A stretch of DNA of 64,000 nucleotides from Phytophthora quininea (GCA_011947345.1 JAAVTG010000523.1:248001-312000); one strand, 5' to 3'. Positions 21,600 through 32,364 are shown, counted from the first letter of the stretch. Notes: a model not told the origin generated them from the letters alone. Numbers and translations: made by a program.

Positions 21600-23432
21600 C
21601 GTAGAGGTATTTCAAACCTGGTTGCTCACCCTTTGAAAAGCTGACGGGTCAATGCTAAGCTACTCCGCTCTCAATACCCACCGTGCTGGGTTTTTCAACA
21701 TCTATAGGGACTACGGGCGTCAAATGAGGCCTGTCATGGAGAAGGAATTGAAGCAATTCTTTAAGGGATTAAAGTGTCAGCTTGCGACCACCCAAGCTTG
21801 TGGCGAAGGACACATTAAAGTGGGGAAAGATCCTCTGTCGTTTGTACTCTACGAGTTTCTCTCCACCCACTTGATGGCGCTACTAGGGAGTGATGCCATT
21901 TTCGCTCGGGTGTATTTGATTGTATCATGGAATCTCATGTGTCGCTCTGCAAACGCTTTTGGCATTCGCCATTCGCACATCGAATGGCGTGGTGATTCCC
22001 TGAGAATCTACTTTGCACTCATGAAAAACAACCAGAGTGGAGATCGACCACGCGATCCACGTCACGTGTATGCCAACCCGCTTGAACCAGCTATTTGTCC
22101 TATCTTGGCATTGGCAATTTACTGGGCAACAACTATATTTGATGAGGATAATCGCTTGTTTCCCGGCTCCGACCAGTACGATCGATTTTGAAAGAGCTTG
22201 CAATGATTGTTGGACGGTGAGGTATCCGCAGAGCTGAAGAGACGAGGCGTCAGCCCCAGCGATCTCGGAACGCATTCAATGCGGAAGGGTGCTGCTACAT
22301 TTTGTGCTTCTGGTACTACAGGTTGTCCGTCATCTACAGCGGTGCACTTACGCGCAGGCTGGTCTCTTGGTGGTGTTCAAAACACCTATCTCCGCTATGA
22401 GGCTGCAGGGGATATGCACGTTGGAAGAACGATTGCAGGTCTTCCATCTAGTAGTCATGAGTTTGCCATTTTGCCGCCTCACTTTCAGCATCAAGACGAA
22501 TGGGTTCAACGCGGAGTCTCTACAATATTTCAAGGGATACCAAAACACTTAGCATTCGTGGGGAATTCTGTCTCGCATCACTGGTATACCACATACCTTT
22601 CCTTCGTACACACCTCCGGTCTCGGCATCCCATCTTCGAGACAGCTCTGTTTCAAGATGTCAACTTACTGCAAAGTTTGTCGGAGCGTGTGCGTTGCGGG
22701 CTCAGCACACCTGACTCCAAGTTGAAGGCAACAGGAGTTCCACCGCATGTATCCATCTTAAGCCAGATGAAGGGACTACAAGACAGAACACTGTCGACCA
22801 TCGAAAAGATCGAAGACGCACGCCGCGATATTGTGTAGGACATCGTGCACGAACTGGAGGGTCGCGCCATTGGAGCACGTACCGTCACGTATGACGGATT
22901 ACATGAAGCGCTGGGCAATTGTCTTGCTGAAGTGGGTATTCATGACCTATTCAACCAGCACAACGTGTTAGCTCCTCCAGACGTGGGTGATCCAGCAGCT
23001 TGCGATGAACGCACAACAGTGCCTACCTTCTTCTGGGCTGGGAGATTTCGCAGAGTCCCTCCCGATTTTGTTCTCTCCGAGTGCTCAGTCGCTCACTTGT
23101 GGGTGCTGTGGAGGTGCGGAAATGCCGAGAAGCAGTTGCCGCCTCTGCGCTTGATCGAAGGTGCTGACATGCCAAACCGAAACAGTCAAAAGCGTCTTAG
23201 TGACGCTCGATATCTTATGAAGAAAATTGAGGCGTTTGCTACAGCAAGAGACTTACTGCGATCGAGACAATCCGTAGAGGAAGCTGTGAGAGTTCACGCG
23301 GGGTGTTCATCAGCTGTTGAGGTGCCACTCCGCACCACACACACTAGGAGGCGACGGAGAGGGCAGCTAGGCTGGGTGTCACTTGTCCGTCTGCATCGAA
23401 TCGCCGATAAGTTCGCGAGTCAGCAAGCGTAG
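21600..23432 (+). pseudogene. Crypton tyrosine recombinase, catalytic part
   Basis: Catalytic marks seen are the first Arg in LMCRSANAFGIRHSHIEW with the beta-hairpin after it, the H-x-x-R box GTHSMRKGAATFCASG near 22270, and AGWSLGGVQNTYLRYEAAGD near 22350 with the candidate tyrosine nucleophile. A long C-terminal region follows to TAG near 23432. Lesions are TGA at about 21637, TGA at 22189, a second TGA soon after (about 22204), TAG at about 22837, and one frame change near 22560 that fits a G lost from a GGGGG run. Most of the nonsense codons fit a C-to-T change (CGA to TGA, CAG to TAG). Inactive as written. Confidence 0.82.
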
Positions 23433-23603
23433 GTCCGTAGGTCAAATTTCGTTCTCGTTCTATTGGCTGATTTGAATGTCCTGACAAGGTCCTGAAAATT
23501 CCGTTTAAGAATCATTAGAATGTACTTGGGATCGGAAATCACAAACAATTACCAAACGATTACCAAGATTGTAGACCCCAGCATGCCGTCGGCCACTTTA
23601 CTG

Positions 23604-23619
23604 CTCACTCCCCAATTTG
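23604..23619 (+). promoter_or_regulatory. Oomycete initiator (Inr) before a small secreted protein
   Basis: GCTCACTCCCCAATTT matches the consensus at 15 of 16 positions and is almost the same as the Inr of the SLC1 gene. It lies 56 bp upstream of ATG 23676. Confidence 0.7.
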
Positions 23620-23675
23620 CTTTCCGCAGCACACAACCGTTCAAGTCGACTAGTTTCGAAATTCCAAGATCGCCC

Positions 23676-23810
23676 ATGCGCTTTGGCTACGTCTTTATTT
23701 TGGCTGTCGCTGCCATCGCTGTCGACGTCAACGCCGCAAGACGAAAACCGCTGGGATCCCGCGCTTTCCTGGTGGAAGCTGACGAAGAAGACATCTCACG
23801 AGGTTACTAA
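23676..23810 (+). CDS. Small secreted protein, RxLR-like candidate
   Basis: The 44-residue frame begins with a clean signal peptide (MRFGYVFILAVAAIAVDVNA, cleavage likely after VNA). It continues ARRKPLGSRAFLVEADEED and ends ISRGY at TAA 23808. The RAFL ... DEED arrangement resembles a degenerate RxLR-dEER leader. Beyond the TAA the same frame stays open for 33 codons (KDGYFRTLWKAMGNSQPKED and on) to TGA near 23910, so the TAA may be a nonsense mutation in a roughly 78-residue effector. A strong Inr supports transcription. The effector assignment is inference from leader architecture. Confidence 0.45.
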   Translation: MRFGYVFILAVAAIAVDVNAARRKPLGSRAFLVEADEEDISRGY

Positions 23811-24089
23811 AAAGATGGGTATTTCCGAACTCTCTGGAAAGCGATGGGGAACTCGCAACCGAAAGAAGACGGTCGCAAATACTGCCCAGGCCCGAAGAAG
23901 TACCCTTGAAGGGTAATAAAACCAGTTTTGGATCGGCTAGGTCATGCTTTTGTTTAACAAGACCCAAAATGCCAATGAATTACTCTTGTCTTTTTCAGGT
24001 GGCACAACGACGATTCTCGTTTAGTGTACTCTGCGAAATTATTACTAAAGTGGTGTTGGTGCACTCCCCACCAACGCGGCTTTACTATT

Positions 24090-24660
24090 TTCAATCGACC
24101 ACCGGCGTCATGTCAAAGAAGCTTCTCCAGCGTTTCTCATTCTCCTGATACTTCCGCTTCATACAAAAGCAAAACGTTTTTGGATCCTCCACAAAGACAA
24201 ACGTCTTCAATACGAGTGGATCGTCCGTCTTGGTTGACCCTTTTTCAAACGATTGAAACGCGATCGATGCACTGCTCATCAATAACCTTCACGAAGACCT
24301 CGACCTACACAGACACGTAAGCATTAACACAGCGAAACAACAGCAGAACTGTGTCTACCTTGTGTCTGTAGCCAATTGATGGTTCCTTCTCGACAGCTCC
24401 AGTGAAAACGTTGACGATTGGAACCTCAAAGCAAATTCCGTATTAAAAGCTTTGCAACTCTCGCGAAAGCGCAAGCAGGTTGTTTGGATCACCAGCATAC
24501 GGTGCGTATTCTTGCTCTTCCAGGCACTCCTTTGTCGACACCAAACGGCAGCTTTTGGCCTTGCCAAAGGGAATGAAGAAGTTCTCGTGCTCGATCCGCT
24601 GATAACAAAATTCGTCCGTTGAGGGGTCCAAAGGCGGATTACTTGCCACCGACATGGACG
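24090..24660 (-). pseudogene. CRN C-terminal fragment (duplicate block)
   Basis: The minus strand encodes SVASNPPLDPSTDEFCYQRI, then HENFFIPFGKAK. This nearly repeats the C-terminal part of the CRN pseudogene at 33640-35058 (SLASNPPLDPSTDEFRYQRI). Downstream on the same strand PLVLKTFVFVEDPKTF also matches PLVVKTLVHVEDSEML there. No LFLAK-containing N-terminus is present, so this is a fragment. It ends head-to-head against FLAPWC copy 3. Confidence 0.55.
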
Positions 24661-24704
24661 GCGATGGCGAATTTCATAAATTCCCGGATAATGTTCCATG
24701 AAAT

Positions 24705-26080
24705 CGCTCGATACCCTGGAGAAGCGTTGGGGCTTCCTTGCCCCGTGGTGCACTCTGCTCCAGGACAATCTCCTGTACGATCAGTATACGTTTCTCCAGG
24801 ATAGCCGGGAGAGCGAAAACACACTTTCCATCTTTTTGCGAAGAGAAGATTGCATCGATCTCGACATCCAATAGGAATTAATGAAGCATCGCAAGACTTT
24901 GGCATTGTTCGCGGCGGTGGCTCATGTGGATCCAGGCGGGCGAAAATTTCTTCTCAGAAAATGTATCCGTCACTTCACCGGTGTCTCTCGAAAAGAAAAG
25001 TTTGACATTTTACCAGCTTGATTTGTCCTGGATGTGGATCTTGAAGGGAGAACTACCAGCCAAGATGAATTGCGGAGTTCGATCTGGTCTGGTTCTGCGG
25101 GACCCACCAACGACAGCATCAAAGTACAGAGTATCTGCAAGACTTAAAGAAAATTGCAGATCTAGGCGGCGACGTGGAAAATATTAAAATTCTGATGCAA
25201 ATGAGTCATTGTTTATCGTCTTCAGAGAATGATGTGGTGCCTCTGCGCCACCTTTCGAACTATTCGACGGCCCAGATAATTCACTAACACTAATGGGAAG
25301 AGTACGATAGCAGCCAAGATCCTCTTGACTTCATGGGATGCACCTTCGTGTTGGAACCGATGGTCTGGGATGTGCGGGGTTTGCGGATCCAACGATCCCC
25401 AAGATGGTGGAGACTGTGGAGCACTTGGTGCGAAATCATATGTACTTCTCACGAATCAAACCTTGAGGATGTGACTGGAAGATCATGCGACGTATCCTTG
25501 ATAACACTCGTTACATAAGCTTCATTACAACATCACTACTGCACTATTGTGGTCTGTGTGTTGCAAAAGTTCGCTTTGATCCGCCATAAACAATATCTCG
25601 GAACCGATGCACCTCGTGTGGACGACACAAACATTACTCTCACGGATAGACAATTTATCACCTTAAGACGAGAAATCCGCTAAACAGTTAATCAATTCAA
25701 TTTGTTCCTTTGATATCACTCATCGTGCTCCTGAGCTCTCCGTTTTGAGTACAAGTCGCAAAACTTTCAGCTAGGTACAGTGAAGCTATACTTCTACATA
25801 AAACTAGACGATGACGCACGAGTTAAAGCGGTGTGCTCAGCGTTAGTACTGGACCAGGTGCCCAAGAAGTTGACGCTCTTCATTGACATCTCTCTGGGCA
25901 TCACAATGTGAGTAGATTAATACGGCGGAAGTGGCTTGCCTATGGATTATTTTTGACGCGAGCTCGTGCGCATTAAGCGTTGACTCAAACACATCGACAA
26001 AATCGCCCTAGAAGATGTTGCAGCTTTCGCGACTGTTGTGGTATCTGATCGCCCCGAAGAGGAAATATTTGCTACATAAT
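24705..26080 (+). pseudogene. FLAPWC-family copy 3, truncated pseudogene
   Basis: It begins MKSLDTLEKRWGFLAPWC, very like copy 4 at 39789. Recognisable later pieces are LALFAAVAHVDPGGRKFLL near 24898, MGCTFVLEPMVWDVRG near 25335, ITHRAPELS near 25715, CSALVLDQVPKKLTLFID near 25835, and FATVVVSDRPEEEIFAT near 26027. The family motif ASEHPEEEL at this last point shows that roughly the last third is missing. It ends close to the piggyBac remnant. Stops and shifts are numerous, including a probable insertion around 25515-25700. Confidence 0.65.
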
Positions 26081-26108
26081 AAAGCTAGTTACGAAAACCT
26101 AATTATAT

Positions 26109-28085
26109 GTGATGTTTTACGTAAGTTGGTTGCAACTACCCTGTACTGACAACCTGTATCAAGGCTCGTGGGGACCAACCAAGCCTGCGGGGTCCTATGC
26201 AATGTCGCTGCTTGGTATGCTCTTTTACTTTCTGCTGAAGAAGTTGTGGATCCATATCGAGATGGAAGCGAATGATTATCGACTGCAATGCCTTCCGACG
26301 GTAGCTCATCAGCAGCGCCCCAAACAACTGCAAGCCCAGGCCAAAGATCCACGCAAAACTGTTGCGAGTCTCGAAGATATGGAACAAAAGCTCAGACGCA
26401 CAAAACCAATCAAAGCTCATGAGATTATTCTCATAATTGGACTGTTGATTGTTCGCACTTTGAGCGGTCACATGGATGGCCTGGAAAAACATTGGTCAAC
26501 TCGAGGGGAAGGCGCTATACCTCAGGGAACGTTGGGAAGGTACATGAAACGCGACCGGTTCAAGTCGTCACACGTTATCTGCACTTCCTGAGAAAAACAA
26601 CAGTGGAACAGCAACCAATAAAGCATATAAGGTGAGGCCAGTATTAAGAGTCATCCGAAAAACATTTCGCAGAGGGTACCGACTGGGGTAGTGGATTAGT
26701 GTTGAAGAAGGCACTATTCCAAACCGGAAAATGTACAACCCGATTCGTGTCTACAACAAAGCCACACCACACAAGTACAGGACCGAATCCTGCATGACCT
26801 GCTGCGCTGAGAGTGGGTATTGCTCGAGGTAAATTCAACTTCTCTCGCTATATGAATAGTTGTTCTGTACCATACAGAGTATGGCTGATGAATCTAAGAG
26901 CATCTCTACCGCGGCGCGCTAACGGGCACTCTATCTAAGTAGAAATGATGCGGTATTTTATTTCTCCGCCGCGTCACGCTATCTCTATCTCTATTTTTGT
27001 CTTCTCTCCAAGTTGGAGATGACTCTTCAAATCGAGTTGATTGTAGAGAGCCATCTCTATTGTGAAGAGGTTGTTTGAAGGGTCACGGTGGAACTGGGAC
27101 TCCTTATCTGGGAAGGATCTTTATCTATAAACAGTATTTTGAAGGGGCCCCTTCAAAACGCTGTTTAGAGATTAAGATAGCGGTAGCGGTGGAAAGGCTC
27201 TGACAATATCCTCTATTTTATGTTGTATTCTACAGAGTTGAAGTATACCTGGGAGGAGAATACAGTGCCAGAAAAGCAAAAGGTGCCGCGCAAAAAGCGG
27301 TTATCAGGAACGTGATGAAGGTTCTCGATGGACAACCCAGAAAGTCTAACCATTGTGGGAAAAAATCCCCTCGTGCTCGTTGGTTCTGTCGTTGTTGGAG
27401 CAGAGATATTGCTGTGTTGGGACACATCGCAGTGACAGTCTTAGCTGGCTCCATACCATCCAGTTTGCTAAAACAAATCTCGACAGAAGGGCATAACACT
27501 TGAGGCATATCGAATTGCTCAATCTCGGGAGTTTCCATAGCTGATTGCTGCGGGTTGGATGGATAACCGGACAGTACACATGATCGCGACAGGGTGCGCG
27601 ACGACGCACACGACGGTCAACCGAAGAGCCAAATGTGAGAGCATTTGAGCAGTTGTTCCGTGTCCACAATTGGCCGCAGATTATCAAGCTGGAATCGGGG
27701 GTATTGACCACCGCGATCAGCTCGAGCTGCAGCGCTATTCCATCCCGTAGTGTGTCGCCTTCAACAGACAGCTATTCTTAGCATCCGTCGACATGGCCAT
27801 CGGGAATGGATTTATCCCCACACGTTTGTGCTTCGAAGTAAAGGAAAGCGCATACCCACTCACCTAAAATATATGCGACACCTGCACGTCGAGCTGTCGA
27901 ACGTCACGACGAAAACTTAGCGCAGCAGTTTAAATGCAGAGGATCTGTCTACAGAACCAACGCCTCGAGGTGATCACACGCTCATAAATACGGACGACGT
28001 GTATGAAGGAGAGAACGGTGGATACAAAGAGTGCAGCGGGGCTGCGTAGCGATGCACGTGCACAGAGGAAGATGTAGGACTCCCC
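26109..28085 (+). pseudogene. piggyBac-like transposase remnant (DDE_Tnp_1_7)
   Basis: Pieces in family order are: KAHEIILIIGLLIVRTLSGH and LGRYMKRDRF (near 26415-26560); EEGTIPNRKMYNPIRVYNKA and TESCMTCCAESGYCSR (near 26705-26830); EVYLGGEYSARKAKGAAQKA and VMKVLDGQPRK (near 27240-27345); then SREFP, IAAGWMDNRTVHMIATGC, DYQAGIGGIDHRDQLELQRY (near 27675-27735) and LFLASVDMAIGNGFI. These follow the piggyBac order with its GGVDRHDQLR box. Frames change and stop repeatedly, and a MITE-like block separates CCAESGYCSR from EVYLGG. Dead element; I found no convincing terminal repeats. Confidence 0.75.
26897..27201. mobile_element. MITE-like insertion inside the piggyBac remnant
   Basis: About 305 bp with imperfect terminal inverted repeats: AGAGCATCTCTACCGC at the left end and the complement of AGAGCCTTTCCACCGC at the right. 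It is AT/CT-rich without coding frames. It lies in a block of about 400 bp that interrupts adjacent conserved segments of the piggyBac transposase. Target duplication not clear. Confidence 0.45.
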
Positions 28086-29540
28086 GAGTCTGTGTCTTTA
28101 GGCTCCCAGCCTTCAGTTCTATACAAGAACCAAATACAGTCCCGTAACTAGGACTCATAGAGTCAGTGTCCCTTAAAACAAAGTTAACACTGATTAACTG
28201 CAAAAATTGAACTGAATTGAATTGTTATCTGACCTTGGTGTAAATGTATAGACTAAAGTATGTGGCATAGTTAATCCAAGAGATATGTAAATGAGTGATG
28301 GAGAGCCAGATGGCTACAGAGTCGAAACTCTACACACGGTTAAGAGTTCGTGAAACCTCCAAAGTCAACGCACGGTGATGACTTTCGTGTAAAGTTGTTA
28401 GAAAAAGAACAAAAGACGTAAGCATCTCTGCAGAGTGTGTTCGTCGCTGACGCCACCAAAGACGAAGAGCTTCGGATCCAGCTATTATTGACCCACCTGC
28501 ACTGAGATTCACAACGGCTACGCGCCGCTACGCAATCGTGTTCGCCTCGAAGAGACGGGTAACACACTAACTTGCAGCCAGATTTGGCACCAGACTTGGG
28601 CGAACGGAACAATCATTCCTGCGCATCTGAAGAAGCGCATTCTACTTCCGAAGCGCCGACGCCGCAACAACGACAGCGAAATGAAATGCGAAGGCGATGG
28701 AAGTAGCCAGTAAGAACGTAGTTAGTGTGACGATGTGAATTACGTTTCTTATGGATCGCGCTGTGAAGAAGTTTACATGTGAATCTTACTATGGAATTGG
28801 TATTGAATATTATACTTAAAAGATGAAGAAGAGTGACGAACCCACGATAAGTGGCCGCCATCAAGTCAAGCATACTAAGATCAAGACTAATTCGTACCCT
28901 AATGACTGCACCCAAGATGTGGAAGAGCTAAAGATCGACTAGTTATAAGAGATATCAATCAGTGAGATCTTTTTGCCCTGTACTGCACAAGCGCCAGTCG
29001 GTGCTCTTTGCGTGTTAGTGCTAAGGCGACCTGCTGCTCCCCACCTGTTTGTTAAGTCCGATTGGAAGGGAGTCTAGGCGCCTCGACGATTTCGTTTACT
29101 AGTTGGGCGTCTGTCTTGCAGGCCAACCCATTTCATATTAAAACTACGCTCAAGCGGTTGGATAGCAGTCGCCGCTTGAGTTTGCTTTGAGACTGCGTCT
29201 TACAACGTTTTGTATTGGGATTTGTATTGACTGATCTGTGTGTTCCTTCGATTGAAGGTGGTGCGCGTTCGCTGAACCAAGTCCAAACTTCCAGGTGTCT
29301 TGGGCGTTGGATTGAACCTGTTGTGAGACCCCCGACCAAGGGTCTATAAGAATAAGTGTCGGCTGTATATTTGCATAAGGATCTCTCTGTATATTGATTG
29401 TCTGTGGTTGCTAGTTCTTCTTGAACTTGCAGTCCAAGAAAAGTGGGCTGCAGCGGAACGAATTGTGGGCAAACTAATCCATCTAACACTGTTTTGTGTC
29501 TTTGACTGTGAAAGGCCATCCGGTAGATTAAACGCGGGAT
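28086..29540. other. Non-coding stretch
   Basis: No frame with family resemblance is seen on either strand. The part near 29270-29450 contains TATA-like and CT-rich stretches and could belong to an LTR, but I could not define ends. Confidence 0.35.
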
Positions 29541-29545
29541 TGTGG

Positions 29546-30800
29546 TGTAGCGGGTTGACGGGAGCGCCCCGGTCCGCGCGGAGATGGAGTGGTCGGGACT
29601 AGAGAACAATCAAAATGGGGGCGCTCCAATTAAGTACGGCATCTGATCACATCAGATCCCCGATCAAGTACGACTGGCGATCCGACGACATGGGTTCGGA
29701 TCCTCCCGATCAAGTGCGATCCGACGACATGGGTACAGATCTTTACGATCTGACGTCTGATCTTTACAGATGGTTACGACTATGGGGATCCAAGAGCTGG
29801 CTCAAAGCCCAGCCTGGAATTTGATGTGTGCCGACCCGAGGGATGCCTGCAGCAGATCGATCAAGAGCGACAACCCCAGAAACGCTAAACGAGCTGGGAA
29901 CTGTAGCTCCGGAGCCAACCAAGGAGCCCAGAGAGCGACGCGTGTCCAACAAACGGGTAGTTTTAGTTCAGTCCGCATTTAGCTACGAAGAGCACAAGTC
30001 CACACCGGCAGATAAGCGGTAATATACCCTCATGCCGCCCAAGTTCGACTTTGCCTCGTGTCAGCCTCCCTCGTAGAAGAATCGCCCCGAACCACAATCT
30101 ATAGGGTGGGGTCGGGCGCTACGAGTTGTCGGTTGTGTGGATCCAACCAACCCCGAAGTGTCACGAGAACGGCACTATAAATAGAGACGTCTACGCGGAG
30201 CAAGCGATAGGGCCGAGCGATTGACGGAGAGAGAGAGCGCGCGTGTGCGGAAGACCGACTGATCAAGCGATAGGGATCAGCCGGTCTAGAAGAAGAGAAG
30301 AGAAGAAGACAACCGGAAGTGTGGGAAGCCCATCCTCGCACGGCCACCAACCAAGACCTCAAGTACCAAGGTTACATTCCTGCCCACTGCGTTATCGCGC
30401 TTTGGAATTACGTTAGTCAAGTCCTGGGAAACGCGACGTCGTTTTAACCGAGGTGACGTCGCATTTGTGAGTTGGAGATCCCCTGCCTCTAGATCCGAGA
30501 TCGGATTTTCTGGTAAGCCACTCCACCACAAGATCCAAGGGTCGAACCTATAGGGATTCACGAGGTGCACACGCCAATCCTTCAACGGCAGTTCCAAGAA
30601 CCGCCGCTGAAGGAGTACACGACTGATTTCGGTTCACCAAGATCCTGGCCACGTCGTACGGCTCGCGCTGTACGACAAAACGCTACCCAGCAACCCCCAG
30701 GACGAAAACATCACCAGATTTCCACCACACACAATTGAGTGATTTAATTGTGATTGCACCACAAGCCAGCAAAAACCCAGTCCTTCTAGCTGAGCTTGTA
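29546..30800 (+). repeat. LTR-like non-coding block
   Basis: It begins TGTAGCGGGTTGACGGG, like the gypsy LTR start TGTAGTGGG. It is GC-rich, non-coding and contains TATAAATAG at 30176-30184 followed by a purine-rich run (GGAGAGAGAGAGCGCGCG), as in LTR promoters. No matching second copy or target duplication was found in the window, so it would be a solo LTR or fragment. The right boundary is a guess. Confidence 0.3.
29662..29734. repeat. Short imperfect tandem repeat
   Basis: GCGATCCGACGACATGGGT occurs at 29677-29695 and 29716-29734. Each is preceded by GATCAAGT, giving two units of about 40 bp. Confidence 0.6.
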
Positions 30801-31510
30801 CTCTAAGATCAGAGCCCTCATAACTTACAGGATATTTCGGTAGACTTGTTCTATCGAGCCATTTATCCGCGGATAAAAGCTGGTGTAAATGTCTGTTGCG
30901 ATCGTAAACGCCTACGCTTCGACTTGGGTACTACTAGTACCTATCTGAAGCCTAAGTTCGCCTACTAATTGACAATGTTAGCCAATGGTGGCGGATTGAC
31001 GGGTCCGTGCCGTTTTACACACCGATTCTGCCACCCAAGATTGAGTTTATCTCGCATGACGCTCTCGTCAAGTGACAACGAGACCGTAAGGATTACGACA
31101 AAAGCTCGAGGAGCGCTGCCGCGGGTCGGGGAGACCTACGCTGCCGTAGTCGAGACGGTTGTCCAAGCGAGTTGCTTGAAGTTTTCTGTGCCCTGAAGCT
31201 GTAGGTAGCGGCCTAAACTGTGACTGACGACGCGTTAATCGCAGAAATCAAGCACATGAGACAATGACCACGTAGACGCCGTAGTGGAGGCGCTGGTGTC
31301 GTAGGCGGCTTTGGGGCCACGAGGCGAATAGTAGCGCTTTTCCAACGGTGCTTGTGCGGCGGCTCCCCGTCGACTGCGACAATGTCGACAAACCATTTGT
31401 CAGTCATCTCCACGATGCTCAGCATTCTTGAGTTCCTTATCAAGGGAGCTGGGAAATAGGGCATTGATTCTCACAGCACCATTTTGTTTTGAAAGTTTTT
31501 TTTAATATAT
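30801..31510. other. Intergenic, no gene seen
   Basis: Only short frames without family resemblance. Confidence 0.35.
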
Positions 31511-31513
31511 GTG

Positions 31514-32117
31514 CAGGGGTAGCGGCAATTTACAAGGGCTGACAACTTATAACTTTAGTTCAGCATGCAGATGCTGTTGAGCGGGAACTGCATTCAGTAC
31601 TGAAAATTGAATTTCCCGCCCAGCATTCAAACGAGACCTTCCGATGCACTACGTGTGCCTGACATCTGCATAACCGCAATGCACTGCGCCTCCCGGCCCA
31701 AGCGCGTCCGCATAACGAAGAAACAGCAGCTCCAAGTGTGCCGCCAGCATGCCAAGTACCCGGGCTGGAATTATAGGAAGCTAAAGTGCCCGGGAGCAGG
31801 CAGAGTTCTGATTACCCGAAGTACCCTCCATCCCCACCAGTCTCGAGGGTCGTCAAGAGGGAGCAGCAGCTCTACAAAAATTACAACATATCGCCTTCTG
31901 AGGCATTGGAGTGGGTGTGCAACGCCTTGGACGAGATGCCTGCAGAGGACATCAAGAGCTACTGGAAGCACGCTGGGCGGTACGTCGACCGGTTAATGAT
32001 CTTTGAACTGGAATCGTATTTAATACGTGTTAATGTTAGTGTTAATACAGTACGTTTGGGTACTGGTCAGATTTGATTTGCCTTTTGTATCCCCCTTGCA
32101 AATTCCCGCTAGTTTCC
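31514..32117 (+). mobile_element. pogo-like (Tc1/mariner) deletion derivative
   Basis: Imperfect terminal inverted repeats are visible: TAGCGGCAATTTACAAGGG near 31520-31538 and, on the other strand near 32093-32111, TAGCGGGAATTTGCAAGGG. Between them a CENP-B-type N-terminus reads KRVRITKKQQLQVCRQHAKY (near 31710). After a shift it reads VSRVVKREQQLYKNYNI, then ALEWVCNALDEMPAEDIKSY with WKHAG (near 31905-31975). That matches the end of a pogo DDE domain. The catalytic middle is missing, so this is a non-autonomous internal deletion. Confidence 0.55.
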
Positions 32118-32202
32118 ACTCGGTTCGTAACCTTTGTTGACGAACAATGCGACAGGATATTCTTATGCTTATGAATCAAAGGGAGTGTTCATCCCATAAT
32201 GA

Positions 32203-32333
32203 AGTGTTTTGTCCACGATAATATGTAGCACGAACCATGAAGCGAATACGAATCGGAGTTGCTTACCAAACACGTTAGTAACTCCGTTTCGCACTTCATG
32301 GTTCGTGAAACATATTATCGTGGACAAAACACT
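32203..32333. repeat. 131-bp palindrome (hairpin) upstream of a thioesterase gene
   Basis: The outer arms 32203-32226 and 32310-32333 are perfect complements over 24 bases (AGTGTTTTGTCCACGATAAT and on). Pairing resumes inward (CACGAACCATGAAG with CTTCATGGTTCGTG; CGGAGTT with AACTCCG) and leaves a loop of about 19 bases. It ends 34 bp before ATG 32368 and overlaps no gene. Confidence 0.85.
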
Positions 32334-32348
32334 CCATTCTCGCCCATA

Positions 32349-32364
32349 TTTCATTTTGCAAGTC
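32349..32364 (+). promoter_or_regulatory. Oomycete Inr-like element
   Basis: TTTCATTTTGCAAGTC has a perfect core TCATTTTGCAA and matches 12 of 16 consensus positions. It lies only 3 bp before ATG 32368, which is unusually close. Confidence 0.5.

Larger units (their letters stand above)
15854..23432 (+). mobile_element. Crypton (tyrosine-recombinase DNA transposon), split by a gypsy insertion
   Basis: The two coding halves (15854-16137 and 21600-23432) join in frame around the gypsy element: LDA before it and EVFQTWLLTL after it. The right half carries the catalytic tyrosine-recombinase motifs. Cryptons move as circles by tyrosine recombinase and lack terminal inverted repeats, so I could not set exact ends. 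Cryptons are known from Phytophthora genomes. Confidence 0.8.

Noticed and set aside
28613..28915. Minus-strand 100-codon frame as a gene
   Set aside because: No motif, no regulatory element, and the region is flanked by transposon debris.
29133..29609. A 158-codon minus-strand frame
   Set aside because: Low-complexity end, no family resemblance, located in a probable repeat region.
32203..32333. Two short CRISPR-like or tandem repeats
   Set aside because: The repeats are inverted, not direct, and there are only two arms; the organism is eukaryotic.
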